A stretch of 64,000 bases of DNA from Muscardinus avellanarius (GCA_963383645.1 OY726565.1:35197529-35261528); one strand, 5' to 3'. Shown: positions 34,766 to 46,435, counted from the stretch's first letter. The notes: generated by a model not told the origin, from the letters alone. Translations and numbers: made by a program.

Positions 34766-34996
34766 TTCTTTCTTCCTTTCTTCTTTCTTTCCTGGGGATG
34801 GAACCCAGGGACAGTCTACCTCTGAGCTACATCCCAACCCCATTTTTATCTCTTTTTTTTTTTAATTGTTGAAACAGGGTCTCACTGAGTTGTGAAAGGT
34901 AGTTGTGTAAGTAGCTGAGGCTGTCCGTGAACCATGATCCTCCAGTCTCTGCCTCCTGAATGCTGGGATTACAAGCACGTGCCACTGTACCCGGCT
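34700..34996 (-). mobile_element. B1-dID SINE with (CTTT)n tail and 11-bp TSD
   Basis: TGTCATAGCAT lies at 34689-34699 and 34997-35007. The tail has become about 20 CTTT units (34703-34790). Confidence 0.95.
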
Positions 34997-35007
34997 TGTC
35001 ATAGCAT

Positions 35008-35619
35008 TTTCTAAAGAAGTTTTCATAAATTCTTTTTGGAAGTGGAAGTGGGCATCATATATGGGATATTTAGGACAGAACTTATCAAGATCTTAAGAGA
35101 AGTATAGAACATGTAGTAATCCTCATTTATTTGACATGGGAATTCTTATCTGAGATCATTTTACAGAATAATGATCCACTTTGGGAAATGCTGCCTAGTG
35201 TTACTATAAAACAGTAAGATAAATATAAAACAATAGTTTTAGAATGATCATAGCCACATATATTATAAAGATATGATTATAAAAGATCATATGAAATAAA
35301 AATAAGAACAAGGAAAGGATAGCTCTACATCTTGTGGGAGACAGGAGATATTAAGGAAATCATGTTCCATTGCCTCTGCTGGTAAATAGTAATATTTAGA
35401 ATGGCTCTAGTAGAATATAAGAAAGAAAATTCAAAATTAGTAAAATATTTTTAGAGAACATAGGGTATGTTTAAATTTTAGGGCTCTTGAAATTTTTGAT
35501 ATGATGTCTTTTTGTGTTAGTACTAGTAAATTAAAAAAATCATGAAGAATAAAAGATATGAGAAGTAGATTAGTGTTGACCAGATACTTAAAAACAATTT
35601 AAAAAGTGAATGTAAGAAG
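35008..35619. other. Unassigned intergenic DNA
   Basis: No element recognised. Confidence 0.45.
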
Positions 35620-35629
35620 TGACATTTTG

Positions 35630-35783
35630 CAGCTGGGTGTGATAGCACACACCTGCAATTCCAATACTTAGAAGTTTGGGATAGGAGGAGCACAGGTTCA
35701 AGGGCAGCACACAGTAACTTAATGAGACCCTGTTTCAAAATAAAAAATAAAAAGGGTATATCTCAGAGGCAGAACACCTCCAA
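35630..35783 (+). mobile_element. B1-dID SINE, shortened, 10-bp TSD
   Basis: TGACATTTTG lies at 35620-35629 and 35784-35793. The right arm is cut short after CAGAGGCAGAACACCTCCA, with no A tail. Confidence 0.88.
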
Positions 35784-35794
35784 TGACATTTTGT

Positions 35795-35880
35795 AAGCCA
35801 CTTAGCCTCTCTTGATATTAAGTATGAAATTAAGACATTATCCTAAATAATTTCCAGAGTTTCTTCTGAAAATACTTATT
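35795..35880 (+). mobile_element. MIR-like fragment
   Basis: AAGCCACTTAGCCTCTCTTG followed by ATTAAGTATGAAATTAAG parallels the MIR 'cacttaacctctctg...gtaaaatg' core. Confidence 0.5.
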
Positions 35881-37204
35881 TATTCCGGAACTAACATCAT
35901 ACATTTTTGTGATTCTAAAGTTTCTATCATTTATGGGCAGGAACCATCTTGTATTTTTAAACAGAGAGAGCTCATGTTTATGTGTGTATATGTGTACTTA
36001 GAAAGGCATTTGTTGAGTGATTGGTGTGGTGCCAATTTAATCAAACACATTCTTCTAATTCATCTCCAGACAACCCATAGTGACATACAAGAAGAAAACA
36101 GCAGCAAGAGAACTAGAAATTTATAAAATGGTGTGGGGTAATTTCATTACACGATATTAATTTACATAAGGCAAGAGTTAAAAGCAGGATCAGAGGCAAA
36201 CACAAATAAAACAAAAAGCAAAAAACAAAATGAAAACATTGAATACCACAAATGTTTGTGTTGACCTATGTAGAGAGGCTAGATCTTGGAAAGCTTTACA
36301 TCCTATGTTCAAGGTTTTTAAAGAAATAGTGATTACATCTTCCACTACTCAAAACTGTCTTTTTAATGCTTATGTTTTTATCTCACTACAATAATACCAC
36401 CAGATGTGCAGTTGGAATTTGAAAGCACCTATCTGACAAGCTCAATACAGGTCAATTAGAAGAATAGGGATAGATATTTTCTCTTTTTTTTTCTCCAAAG
36501 AAGAAAGAACTACAGAAATACACATTTTAACCAAACTTGAGGATGCAAGTTCTAGCACAACTTTCTAACAATGTAATGAGCCTCTTTATAATATCTGACC
36601 TTGTCAGTGGATCTTTTCATTTGAAGGGGACTGGTTTATCAGGATGATAGCTGAAACATATTTCTGCATTCAAGAAGGCATTCAACTAAAACAAAGTCTA
36701 TTCCAGCAGTCTAAGAATTAATAAATGGCCCCATCTTGTGTTTTGCCTTTGTGATTCAAGATTAACATAAATAAAATTAAAATTGTCTACCTACTACTTT
36801 TGTTTGGAGCTATTTGAATATCCATAGGTTAAAAGCATGCAGAGCATGCTTGTGACTTATCATTTAACTTCAAAACTTCAAAATTACTCAAGATGCAGAA
36901 ATGCACACAAGAGTGTTCAGTCAATGATGACATAATTGATTGAGAAGGAAATCACAAACTATTTATAAGGAGATGAACATTGGGCATTGGGAGAAAACAG
37001 TTGCAAAGATGAGGCCAGCCTGATGCATACCAGTCAGAAGCAGCAGGAAAGATGCTAAAAGCCACAGGACATATTAGATACATGTTGATATGAACAAGTA
37101 AGAGGAGGTGTGTAATCACCAAGGTAGAAATAGAATAACGTGTTATTAGAGCACAAGTCCATATTAATGCCATAAAAATGCTTCTTAATGTCAATAAAAA
37201 GTAG
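35881..37204. other. Mostly unassigned DNA
   Basis: 35930-36025 loosely resembles an L2 3' end (GGGCAGGAACCATCTTG... GCATTTGTTGAGTGATTGG). The rest has nothing I recognise. Confidence 0.35.
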
Positions 37205-37515
37205 ACTTTAGCAAATTATCTGATTTGATTTTCTAGTATCAATGGTGATCATGTACACCTTCCTTCCACCAACAGTAAATAAGAGTTTCCTTTTCTCCAT
37301 AATCTCTCCAGCATTTATTTTTATAATAGACATTCTAACTAGGATGTGATATCACACTGTGTTTTTATTTTTATTTCACTGATGACTTATGATAATTTTT
37401 ATACATTTATCAGTTATTTGTATTTCTTCTTTCAAGAAGGGTCTGTCAGGTCATTTACCCATTTTGAATCAAATTAGTTGCTTTTTTTGTTGTATCAGCA
37501 TTTTGGATTTTCTTT
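37205..37515 (-). mobile_element. Old L1 3' fragment
   Basis: TTCCTTCCACCAACAGTAAA, then TTTCCTTTTCTCCATAATCTC, then CAAGAAGGGTCTGTCAGGTCATTTACCCATTTT is the complement of the L1 ORF2 C-terminal region. In short, TCATTTACCCATTTTGAATC marks it. Confidence 0.8.
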
Positions 37516-37869
37516 TTTTTTTTTCACAAACTCTGGGAAATTTGAGAAGTTCTCAGTTTCAGAAATAGATGTTTTAAAATGTTTGTTCCAAATGTTAGAA
37601 GTAAAGTTCTTATGAGCCTTCCTCTTGCTTTCTAAGCATAGGATTTCAAATTTAGGATTTCATAGTTTTGATATGTAAATTTTTTAATGGTTGGTAGTGA
37701 TTAAGTAAATCTAGGGACAAGATTCTAATTTAAAATACAGGCACATATTGAAATATAGCAAGCAGTCTTATCAACTCTTTCTGCTGCAGACATGAATGAT
37801 AATAGTTTTTTAATCATATTCTATACACATTGGAGGCCAGTTTTACTTGTTCATTTTTAAGTTGATTAC
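37516..37869. other. Unassigned intergenic DNA
   Basis: No element recognised. Confidence 0.45.
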
Positions 37870-38045
37870 ATTAGTTGATTGCTTATGTTGGACCAGCCTC
37901 TGCTTTTTGTCAGTACTCTAACAGAATGCAGTGGTTTTCATTATACTACAGATGATAAAACTGGAGGTTGGAAATGTTAAAGAACTTTTTATAGGTCATT
38001 TATAGTGTCAAGATTATGTTTTGAAACCACATACAAATAGAACAT
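37870..38045 (+). mobile_element. MIR SINE, old
   Basis: ACTACAGATGATAAAACTGG, GGTTGGAAATGTTAAAGAAC, then AGGTCATTTATAGTGTCAAG follows the MIR core. Confidence 0.75.
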
Positions 38046-38094
38046 CACTCTTCACTAATATTCCATATAGGATATACTGATGTATTCTTTGTCA

Positions 38095-38278
38095 TTTTTT
38101 GTGATACTGGGGATGGGACCCAGGAGCATTATACCTCTGAGCTACAGCCCAGCCCTACTTATTATTTTTATTTTGAAACAGGGCTTCACTAAGTTGCTGA
38201 GGCTGGCCACAACACCGGGATCCTCCTGTCTCAGCCTCCCAAGTACGAGGATATAAGCATATGTTGTCACACTGAGCT
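38095..38278 (-). mobile_element. B1-dID SINE
   Basis: An antisense dimer with CTCTGAGCTACAGCCCAGCC. The tail and head are both short. No clear TSD. Confidence 0.88.
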
Positions 38279-38380
38279 TGCTATAGTCTCAATATTTCCC
38301 ACAACAACATTTTTTTCAAGAGTAGCAGTTAAAAATAAGTATCTTTATCTTGGTAAGTAGTGGGTAACGAGGAAATTTCT

Positions 38381-38573
38381 TTCTTTTTTTGTGTGGTACT
38401 GGGGATTGAACTCAGGGGAATTCTACATCCGAGCTACACCCCCAGCCCTATTTTATTGTTTCTTTAGAATTAGAGTTTCACTAAGTTGTGGAGGGCTTCA
38501 TTAAGTACCTGAGGCTGGCTGAGAACCTGCAATCTTCCTGTCTCAGCCTCCCATGCACCACCACCCCCAACAA
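38381..38573 (-). mobile_element. B1-dID SINE with 10-bp TSD
   Basis: GGAAATTTCT (38371-38380) and GGACATTTCT (38574-38583). The left arm has lost its middle part (CTCCCATGCACCACCACC). Confidence 0.88.
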
Positions 38574-38679
38574 GGACATTTCTAAGATCCCAATGATTAT
38601 AGCTGAATATTCAAAGTTTGTCTCAGTGCAGGGTAGATCTCATTTCCTCTTCACAAGACTGGGGCAACTGTGTTGTTAG

Positions 38680-38965
38680 GCCTCTCAGTGATTGTTTAAT
38701 CTTTACCGTCTCTATCTACATCTCCACCTTTTGCCTTGATATCATTGAGTTTCTCTTCCTCCAGACTGCCACCCTCCTCCTCTGTTCTGGAGTACATAAC
38801 TTGACCTTCTTTTATGGTCCACTTCAGATGACATTTCCCCACATCCACCCCTTTCCCTTGAATCAATGTAAATTTATTTCTTCTTCATTTACAGAATTAG
38901 TACTTTCTTTGCTATTTTTATTAATTTTACACCATGTGTCAGGTGTGTTTCGGATACAAGAGATT
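38680..38965 (+). mobile_element. L2-like 3' fragment, uncertain
   Basis: The order CTTCCTCCAGACTGCCACCC, CACTTCAGATGACATTTCCCC, TTAATTTTACACCATGTGTC loosely follows the L2 3' region. Divergence is high, so this is an inference. Confidence 0.4.
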
Positions 38966-39285
38966 TAAATCAACATATGAGCCAGCTATATCTAACTTGG
39001 TATTTACCCAAAATAATTAAAGTTATCATAAATGCCAGTGTTTAAAGCAGTATGGTTTTTAAAAAGACAAGTTTTGGAACCAGCTTAGGTGTGTGTCAAC
39101 AGATTGATAAAGAAAATGTGCTATATCTATCTATCTATCTATCATCTATCATATATCTATCTATGTGGTATCTATCTATGTGTGTGTCAACAGATTGATA
39201 AGAAAATGTGCTATATCTATTTATCTATCTATCATCTATCATATATCTATCTATGTGGTATCTATCTATGCATGTGAAATATCCT
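38966..39285 (+). mobile_element. Old L1 3' fragment
   Basis: TATTTACCCAAAATAATTAAAG, GTTTTGGAACCAGCTTAGG and GTCAACAGATTGATAAAGAAAATG match the L1 ORF2 C-terminal/3'UTR order. A TATC-rich tandem duplication interrupts it. Confidence 0.7.
39089..39269. repeat. 90-bp tandem duplication with (TATC)n
   Basis: 39089-39179 (91 bp) and 39180-39269 (90 bp) differ by one deleted A and one C/T change. Each copy joins an L1 segment (GTCAACAGATTGATAA) to a TATC microsatellite. Confidence 0.95.
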
Positions 39286-39869
39286 TCCTCAGGATTCCAT
39301 GGACTTCTATATTGGAAGGAGTGAGAAAAACACTGAAGATTGGAAAGGGGTCACTCAACCAAATGACATGTGTGTCCTGCAGCAAACAAAACTTTGAGAG
39401 CAAACATCACGGGTTCATTAATTTGTTCAATAACTTAGTAAAAATTGTTGATTTGCAACCAAGTTTCTATGAATAATAAGTATAATTTGAATTCTGAACA
39501 ATATTAACATTCTATCCCATGACTCAAGCCTGTTCAGGTCCCTCTATGACATCTGTAGGCTTCTTAGTCATTCAGACAATTGCAGATTGGACCAGATACA
39601 ACTCAGGCTTCACTCTGTGCACTGAGAGTGAAAGATACCCCTATATAAATAAAAAAAAGGAAACACCTGGACTTGGATACAAGCTAAATAGCCAAATCTA
39701 ACAAGCCATACTCACGGAAGGACCAAAATTAGTTGAAGGCAATTGTAGCACAAGCCAACCAAGCTGACTTGGTATTGCACCTCTTACAACTTATTGACAA
39801 CATCTGCATGATCAGGGAGTGTTCCAGGGAAGAGCCCATGTGTCTGACTCAGAGACTAAATTCTAAGCC
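39286..39869. other. Unassigned intergenic DNA
   Basis: No element recognised. Confidence 0.45.
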
Positions 39870-40110
39870 TTTACTGTGTTAATGACCCTTAAAAAGTAAC
39901 CTGACCTCTTTATGACTTTTTTTCATTTCTCATTCGTCCTTTATAAGATATTCACTTTACAAATGAACATTTCTAATTTATCATTTGTAAAATGTCAATA
40001 ATATAATAATTCTATCATGGAGATTCTGTAAATATTAAATTAGATAAAGTCTATAAAATGCCTCTCATGAAAGAAACATATGATAAACACTTGCTGTGAT
40101 GATGAATATT
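39870..40110 (+). mobile_element. MIR SINE, old
   Basis: TTTATCATTTGTAAAATGTC, AATTCTATCATGGAGATTCTG, then GATAAACACTTGCTGTGATG follows the MIR core and tail. Confidence 0.72.
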
Positions 40111-42160
40111 ATTATTTTAATGCTATTGTTGTCCTAAAATATTTTCTATCATACTTTTTAAAGGGGAAAATCAAAGCAGGGACATATGTCCTCAAAATAA
40201 ATTAGTTTAATTTATAAATCCATTCTTCATATGTACTTAACATTATTTAGTAGGTCTTTAGAGAATGAATGGTATTGTTCTTTTGTATCATTTCTTAATT
40301 GCAAGAAAACTTTTTGCTGAGGTTGGTGGTGAAAAGGACTATTTTGAAATAAAAGAAAATATTGCATAAAAAGTCACTATATCAGAAAACAATTTTTTAA
40401 AGTTGAGCAAGATAAAAGTGTCTCTTCATTGTGTCCCTTCATGTCTAGAATTCTTTCTGGTATGAAAGTTACAAATCCCTTATGAAGTGACTTTCAGAGT
40501 CCAGAGGGTTTTTTTTTTTTTAATATACTTTTAAACCCTATTAAGTCTAGAGAGTAAAGGGGATGCAGTAAAAATTTAAGTCAATTAATGTTGTCAAATT
40601 GCTCAAGCTCTGAAGACAGAAGTAATTGATGCATTTCTGTAAATCTAGCAAAAAGGCTCTGGGAAGTAAACATTCTTCCTTTTGAAGATTAAAGGTGAGC
40701 ATCTCAACAAATCCACTTAGTGGAACCAAGAGGATTAGAGATCAAGTACTATACGATTGATCTTGTTCACCAATGCTTACATGGATGCTGGGGCCACCAC
40801 TCTTGTGGTCCCTCCAGGTAAAATCCTATTAAAGTAAATCTCATTATAACAAAAACATCTGAATAACCAAAAGTGTTTGGAGTCAGTTGATAGTTCTGTT
40901 ACCGCAACAACATCACTAAAAGGAACTTATAGTCCAAGCACAGCAATAAAGGAAAATGCTCTCTGTTGGAGTTTGTGGTAATGGGATTTGAGCTATATCT
41001 AGCTGCATAATTTTAAAGGAAAACAGTGAAAAAGCAACAATCATAGTCATGTGAGAGATGGAAACTGCCATTTCTCTGGCAGCAAGAGAAGTAGCTGCTT
41101 TCATTTAGAAGAACTCAATGGTTCAGATGCTTAATCAGTGCCATTGAGGTTAGAATTATGCACGTAGAAGAAAAGGTTTTGATAATATGGCATTGTGAGT
41201 CACTAAAATCACAATGGCACTGGAAGTGTGCACCATTGGCTACAGCCAAACAGTTGCAGGAATCAATAGTCTTGAGCAAACATTTTTTTCAAGACATATG
41301 TACGATAGCTTTAGGCCAACACAGTTCTAAAATCAAGTATATACATCAAGAGAATAAAAAATAGATTCAAATAGGAGACAAGGGAGCAAGTTAGCCACAT
41401 GAAAATATTATGCATTCTACTTGAAAAATTGCTATAGTCAACCTCCACTGGTGGTAATTTAGAAAAGAAGCAGAGGAAAAGCAATTCCAACTGAGAGGGT
41501 AGAATTGAATATATTTGCTATGACAATAGAACACATCTTTTGATAATCCTCAGGAAGTGTATTCAAATTATAAAAATCCAGCACCACCTACGGTCATTTC
41601 TTGCTGGTTGGCATCTCTCCTATAACTTTTCATTTCTTGGCCAGTGGCCTAAACAGGTGGCTAGGGAGGGAGGATGTGAATGTCACTCAACAGTCCACGG
41701 TTCTTAATTAACTGAAGCCCTCTGAGGATATTCAGTCTCTTGTTGCCATGTTGATTAAAAACATCAAAATGATTTCTGTAGGTAAAGCAAAGTGCTGTGT
41801 TTTTGGCTTCAGCTCTTTTGCTAAAATGCCAGGTTTATTTTTTTGGCAAAGGAATTCTAGTTTGCTTTTTTGTTGGTGTTTGGTGCAACCTATTAATAAT
41901 TAATAGACAACATATCTCTATCAATATACATTTTCTTGAGATAACTCTTCTGAGTAAGAGTTCAAGTTAATCCTATACTTTAAAACCTTGATTTTTCAAG
42001 TGAGTCTGCATACTAACATACCCGCATTTCCTGAGACCATAACAGAAAGGCAGAATCTCCAGCTTAAACTCAGAACAATTCATTAATGTTTTGCTAGATT
42101 CTCATGATTGTTCTTTGTTGTTAGACTTTTTCCTTAAAAAAACTTATTTTTAACTAATAT
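40111..42160. other. 2-kb stretch with nothing recognised
   Basis: The longest repeat-poor interval here apart from 24.7-26.5 kb. No frame exceeds 68 codons and I see no paired splice signals that would support an exon. Confidence 0.45.
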
Positions 42161-42170
42161 AGAAAAACAT

Positions 42171-42378
42171 GGCCGGGCGTGGTGGCGCACACTTGTAATC
42201 CCCGCGCTTGGGAGGCAGAGACAGGAGGATCGCACAGGTTCGAAGCCAGCCGCGCTGGCGTAAGAGACCCTGTCTCAAAAATATAAAATAGGTCTGGGAG
42301 TGTAGCCCGGAGGAAGAAGGGCTTCCAGGAACCCCAGTACCACCAAAAAAAAGAAAAAAGAAAGAAAGAAAAAAAAAA
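42171..42378 (+). mobile_element. B1-dID SINE, 'TTAAGCCAG' subtype, young
   Basis: Flanked by AGAAAAACAT (42161-42170 and 42379-42388). The head GGCCGGGCGTGGTGGCGCAC and pol III B box GGTTCGAAGCC (42238-42248) are intact, and many CpGs are kept. It is the best preserved SINE in the window. Confidence 0.95.
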
Positions 42379-42432
42379 AGAAAAACATAAGAGTTGTAGA
42401 TAATATTGAAACAGTACATTTTGATACATTAG

Positions 42433-42465
42433 GAAGTACTGGGATTACAAGTATGCGCCACCACG
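42433..42465 (-). mobile_element. B1-dID SINE head fragment
   Basis: GTACTGGGATTACAAGTATG then CGCCACCACG: about 33 bp of an antisense left arm, cut off by the next SINE. Confidence 0.75.
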
Positions 42466-42475
42466 CCTTATCTAC

Positions 42476-42688
42476 GTTTTGTTGTTGTTGTTTGTTTGTT
42501 TGTTTGGTGCTACTGGGGTTCCTGGAAGCCCTTATAACTCTGGGCTACACTCCCAGACCTATTTTATACTTTTTAATTTTTGGAAACAGGGTCTCTTAAG
42601 CCAGTGCGGCTGGCTTTCAAACCTGCCCGATCCTCCTGCCTCTGCCTCCCAAGCACAAGATTACAAACATGCGCCACCATGCCCTGAT
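42476..42688 (-). mobile_element. B1-dID SINE, 'TTAAGCCAG' subtype, 10-bp TSD
   Basis: CCTTATCTAC lies at 42466-42475 and 42689-42698. It has CTTAAGCCAGTGCGGCTGG, and a GTTT-repeat tail (42480-42506). Confidence 0.94.
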
Positions 42689-42698
42689 CCTTATCTAC

Positions 42699-43014
42699 TT
42701 TTGAAGCATTAGTTTCCACATCTGTAAACATAAGGAATTTTGAATAACAAGGGTTCCAAGGACTTCATTCTACTTATTTCTTAAAAATGTTATTTTTGAA
42801 AGCATACTGATATGAATACATAATTGATTCAGCTTGGAAACAGTTATTTGAAGAAAGAAATGGTTTAAAGAAGTAGAGGATGAAATATGGAGAAGAGAGC
42901 TTTCTTTTGTCCCAACCCTAGATTCAGCATGGTTAACAGTACATTGTAAAATAGACAATTTACTTTCACACCACTCTGCCACTTTCAGATTTATATTTCT
43001 TATATTAGATTTTC
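42699..43014. other. Unassigned intergenic DNA
   Basis: No element recognised. Confidence 0.45.
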
Positions 43015-43165
43015 CCAACTCGTCTATGAGACAGGTCAGGTATTCACAATAATTCTTATGTTTACAGATGTGGAACTGATGCTTCAGAAGTTTAGATGAT
43101 AAGGCAAGGCCAGTAACTGGAGCTTCAACCAAGCTATTCTCTCCTCCAGCATAGTGACTTACTTC
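43015..43165 (+). mobile_element. MIR SINE, old
   Basis: TATGTTTACAGATGTGGAAC, then TTCAGAAGTTTAGATGATAAG and GGCCAGTAACTGGAGCTTC follow the MIR core. Confidence 0.7.
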
Positions 43166-44627
43166 CTCCACTACATCAGTTCACACACCAGGAAACTGAT
43201 GTATATGGCATTGCCTATGTTGGTAATTTTGAGAACTAGTGAAAGAACTCTAAAAAATGGACACTAGCAAATGAGACATAAAAAAGAATAAAATGAGACA
43301 TAAGGTAATTAAAACTATCCAGAAAATCTTGAGGGTATGATGGCCTCAAGTGTGCACTAAAGATAGGTATATCTGTGCTTTGGGACCTTAATACTTAAAT
43401 GTGAGAACACACATAAGTACATACCAGGAAGTCATGTCACAACTTGGTCTTTTGGCTATTATCCTTAAAAATATGCATTTTATCATCTAGATGATTACAT
43501 TATGGTACAGAAAGCTGAAAAAAAATCTCTGTTCAAATGATGATAAATGAATACAGACTACAGTTGGCCTCCAACTAAAAGGTAAATTCTAGGAATGTGA
43601 TTTATATAGAACCCCCCCAAGTACATTCTGTCACTGTGAACAACAGGTATGGGCAAAAATCTTCCTTAGATCAAGGCACCGGCCATATGTTTTATAGTTT
43701 AGCATGTTACTAGTAGAATTGATATTTTCGTTTGTTATATTTTCTTCCTTGTTTTCTTGCTTCTTTTTTTTTTTTTGGTGAGGTGTCTGAACAAAGGCAA
43801 TTAAACATTAATGTTATAAACCTAGTAGACTAAAAGAATAGATTCAGAGGTGCTGCATCTCATAATTATATTTAAAATTCTTATTAAAATTTTGCATTTA
43901 TAGCAGCAATATAGCTTTACCTTCAAAAAAAAAGGAGTATTCTTCTTAATTAAAAAACCTTTAGAATAATATTGAAATATCAGTTTAGATAACAAATCTG
44001 TCCATTAGGTCAATTTTTTGAGTAGTCCACACAATTGATCATAAAGCATAATTACTGCTTTTTAATAATAACGACTGCTTTTAGAGTGAACGCTTTGAGA
44101 TCTTGAAATGTACAGCATGCTTTCTATAAAGAGAATTATCTAATGTGTACTTTTTCTTTCTTCAAATTCAAGCATCATCAAGGTGTCAGAAATGTTCACT
44201 TTTACCATTTGACAAAGATTCTGGCTAAGGTTGACTTTCAATGGAAACTTCAGAGAGAAATAAAACACCTTAGAAAAATGACACAATCTGTATCACGTAG
44301 GGTATATTAAAAATGATTTCAAGAGAATGATTATATTCTTTCAAGGGACCTTGATGTCAATATATCTTTGAAGCAAAAACACATCAAAAAAATTCAATAG
44401 CGAGTTCACTATGTAGTCAACTCTTGAACTCTGTAGAACTTTTCAATTTATTTGTATAAAGAAGAGTTTTTGTCATAATTCTCTGCCTCTGCCAAAAAAA
44501 GGCTTGAAAATGCTATATAACACTTGTAACTTTTTCTTCTAAAGTGAAGTAAATGCCCATTTCTACAAAAATTGTATCTTGGAGAATTTAACAGTTTTGT
44601 AAAAGACTGCCATACAAAGTAGTACCA
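43166..44627. other. Unassigned intergenic DNA
   Basis: AT-rich, with no element recognised. Confidence 0.45.
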
Positions 44628-44840
44628 GCCAGGAGTTATGGCACATGCCTATAGTCCCAGCACTTGGAAGACTGAGATAGGAGGATCTCAGAATTTGAGG
44701 CCAGCCTCAGCAAGTTAATGGGACTCTCAGCAACCTAGAGAGGTTCTGTTACAAAATATAAAAAGGGGCTAGAAATAGAGCTTGAATGTAGAATGGTCCT
44801 AGATTCAATCCCCAGTACTGAAATAAATAAGTATAAAAAG
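44628..44840 (+). mobile_element. B1-dID SINE, diverged
   Basis: Head GCCAGGAGTTATGGCACATG and right-arm end CAATCCCCAGTACTG, then an AAT/AAG-rich tail. Confidence 0.88.
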
Positions 44841-45199
44841 AAGGAAAGAAAGAAAGGAAAAAAGAAAAATAAACATTAAACTCTGAAAGAATACCTTTGA
44901 GGATTTTTGTTTGTTGGTGTTGCCTTTTTAGGATAGCTCTATTCAACAAGGTATTACTGTGTGTTAAATTCAAGATCCTCAGATTCAGCCAAACAAACAT
45001 AAAGAATCCAAAATATCTATCTAGTCATCTGTCAGTCCATCCATCCTTTCATTCATCCATTCATCTGTCTTATCTTTACTTCCTAATGACTTACTAGGGG
45101 AGTCCTCCCTTCTCTTAATGGCTTAGCTCATTTCTGCCTACTCTCAAATTCTTCAGGAGCCTTCCAAATTCCATGAACCCATAGGTTCTGCTAGGCACT
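44841..45199. other. Unassigned intergenic DNA
   Basis: It includes a short CCATC/CATT-rich patch (45033-45068). Nothing else recognised. Confidence 0.4.
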
Positions 45200-45410
45200 T
45201 TACTGTGTATGTAAGTAGAACCAGAGTCAGGTGTTTGTTACAAAACTAGCCCTATTGTAGAGAGAGTAGCCATTTATAAATTTGTCTCTGCAACTGAGCT
45301 GTAGCCCTTTGAGGCCAGGGCAGTATGTCAATAGCTATGTTAAGAACTCAGCTTAATTCTTGATACCCAGTTAACAATTGCTTAATGGTTTATGAACTGA
45401 ATAAAATTAT
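45200..45410 (+). mobile_element. L2 LINE 3' end, old
   Basis: GAGCTGTAGCCCTTTGAGGCC and AGGGCAGTATGTC match the L2 'agctccttgagggcagggac' block. It ends near GTTTATGAACTGAATAAA. In short, CCCTTTGAGGCCAGGGCAG marks it. Confidence 0.68.
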
Positions 45411-45720
45411 TTTTACATACTGAACAGACTATAAGGGGGAAAAGTCAGGTGAAATGAGCAGAGGAAATCATATGCTAGATGTATCAGACCAAGACTGCTT
45501 GAGAGTCTCTCTCCCTGATAATTGCCCTCAGTACTTTTATCAGCTGCTTTCTTTTTATTAGTTATTAAAACTTTGTTGATAAAAGTGTTATTTGAGAAAG
45601 TTAATTGTAGGGAGCCATTAAGGTTTTCCCCTTTAAGAATACTTCTGACTGTCCTTTGCCCAGAGCCAATAAGGTTTGGGGTCATGGAAAGTTCAACGTC
45701 TGCCAGAAGCTCAGGTGGAA

Positions 45721-45811
45721 TTGATTGGTTTGACCGTTAAGCGCACAGGTGGTGACGGCACAGGGTTGATTGGTTTGACCGTTATGCGCATAGGTGGTGA
45801 CGTCATGAGGG
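45721..45811 (+). repeat. 45-bp tandem duplication in LTR U3
   Basis: 45721-45765 and 45766-45811 share TTGATTGGTTTGACCGTTA and the GGTGGTGACG block. Only the second copy holds a perfect TGACGTCA; the first reads TGACGGCA. Confidence 0.95.
45798..45805 (+). promoter_or_regulatory. CRE site in LTR
   Basis: A perfect palindromic TGACGTCA, the consensus CREB/ATF site, lies 25 bp before the TATA box. Use in the cell is not shown. Confidence 0.7.
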
Positions 45812-45829
45812 TTGGCTGACCGGGAGCGG

Positions 45830-45837
45830 TATAAATA
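45830..45837 (+). promoter_or_regulatory. LTR TATA box
   Basis: TATAAATA lies 93 bp before the first AATAAA, which fits the U3/R border of a class II LTR. Confidence 0.75.
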
Positions 45838-46014
45838 GGACGAGAGTGATAAAATCAGGATTGGTCAGTAGAGATATCGACCCGGGAGTGTACTGCCGAT
45901 CCTTCCATGAGAGAATGAAGTATTCTATGAATAAAATTCATTGAATAAAATTCTTTTCATCCTCACTCCTCTCTTCAGAACCCGTACTTTTGCCGGCAGG
46001 CTCCGGCAGTTAAT

Positions 46015-46435
46015 ACATAAGGGTACTCTAATGAATACATGACAATTTCTTTCTCAGATTCATTGTGCCAAGAGCAAAAGAAACTTGACAGTAGAGACGG
46101 ATTTTGAGGAAGGAGATAGTTTGGCCAAAATAGAAGCTTTGGTCTGGCAGTGCAGTAAGGGAAAACTGAGGACAGTGGGCGGGAGGTTCCTTGCAATACA
46201 GATTTTGCCAAATCTGTCAACACTTGGCCCTGTAATAAAGCTCTGTATTGGTTTGACTGCTCCAAACAGAGCCTCTATGTATCAGCCTCCCAGCAACAAA
46301 GCAAGTAACTAAAGCTGCATCTTTGGGATGTAATGGACATTCCCTTACTCCAACACTCAGTCATTACAGTACAGGTTTTAAAAAGTTGCTCAGTCTCCAA
46401 GTACTGTTAGTAAGAACCATAGAAGTATGTAGTAT
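46015..46435. other. Unassigned, possible LTR fragment
   Basis: AATAAAGCTCTGTATTGG at 46235 resembles an LTR polyA region, but no ends or TSD can be shown. Confidence 0.3.

Larger units (their letters stand above)
45606..46008 (+). mobile_element. Class II (IAP-like) solo LTR, 403 bp
   Basis: It opens TGTAGGGAGCC and closes CTCCGGCA, flanked by a perfect 6-bp duplication GTTAAT (45600-45605 and 46009-46014). A 6-bp TSD is standard for class II elements. U3-R-U5 features are in order: a duplicated 45-bp block, a CRE, a TATA box (45830-45837), AATAAA at 45930-45935 and 45944-45949, then a CT-rich end. No internal region adjoins, so it is a solo LTR left by recombination. It looks well preserved and could in principle still drive transcription, which sequence alone cannot show. 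Confidence 0.93.

Noticed and set aside
39121..39269. CRISPR-like spaced repeats
   Set aside because: It is a TATC microsatellite doubled once, in mammalian DNA. There are no unique spacers.
41158..41364. 68-codon frame in repeat-poor DNA
   Set aside because: This length is expected by chance in AT-rich DNA. No motif or conservation evidence is available.
42171..42378. tRNA-like A and B boxes
   Set aside because: They are internal pol III promoter parts of a SINE, in a dimer with an A tail and TSD. They are not a functional tRNA gene, and no cloverleaf can be drawn.
46235..46300. Possible LTR polyA region (AATAAAGCTCTG)
   Set aside because: No ends, TSD or TATA box could be paired with it.
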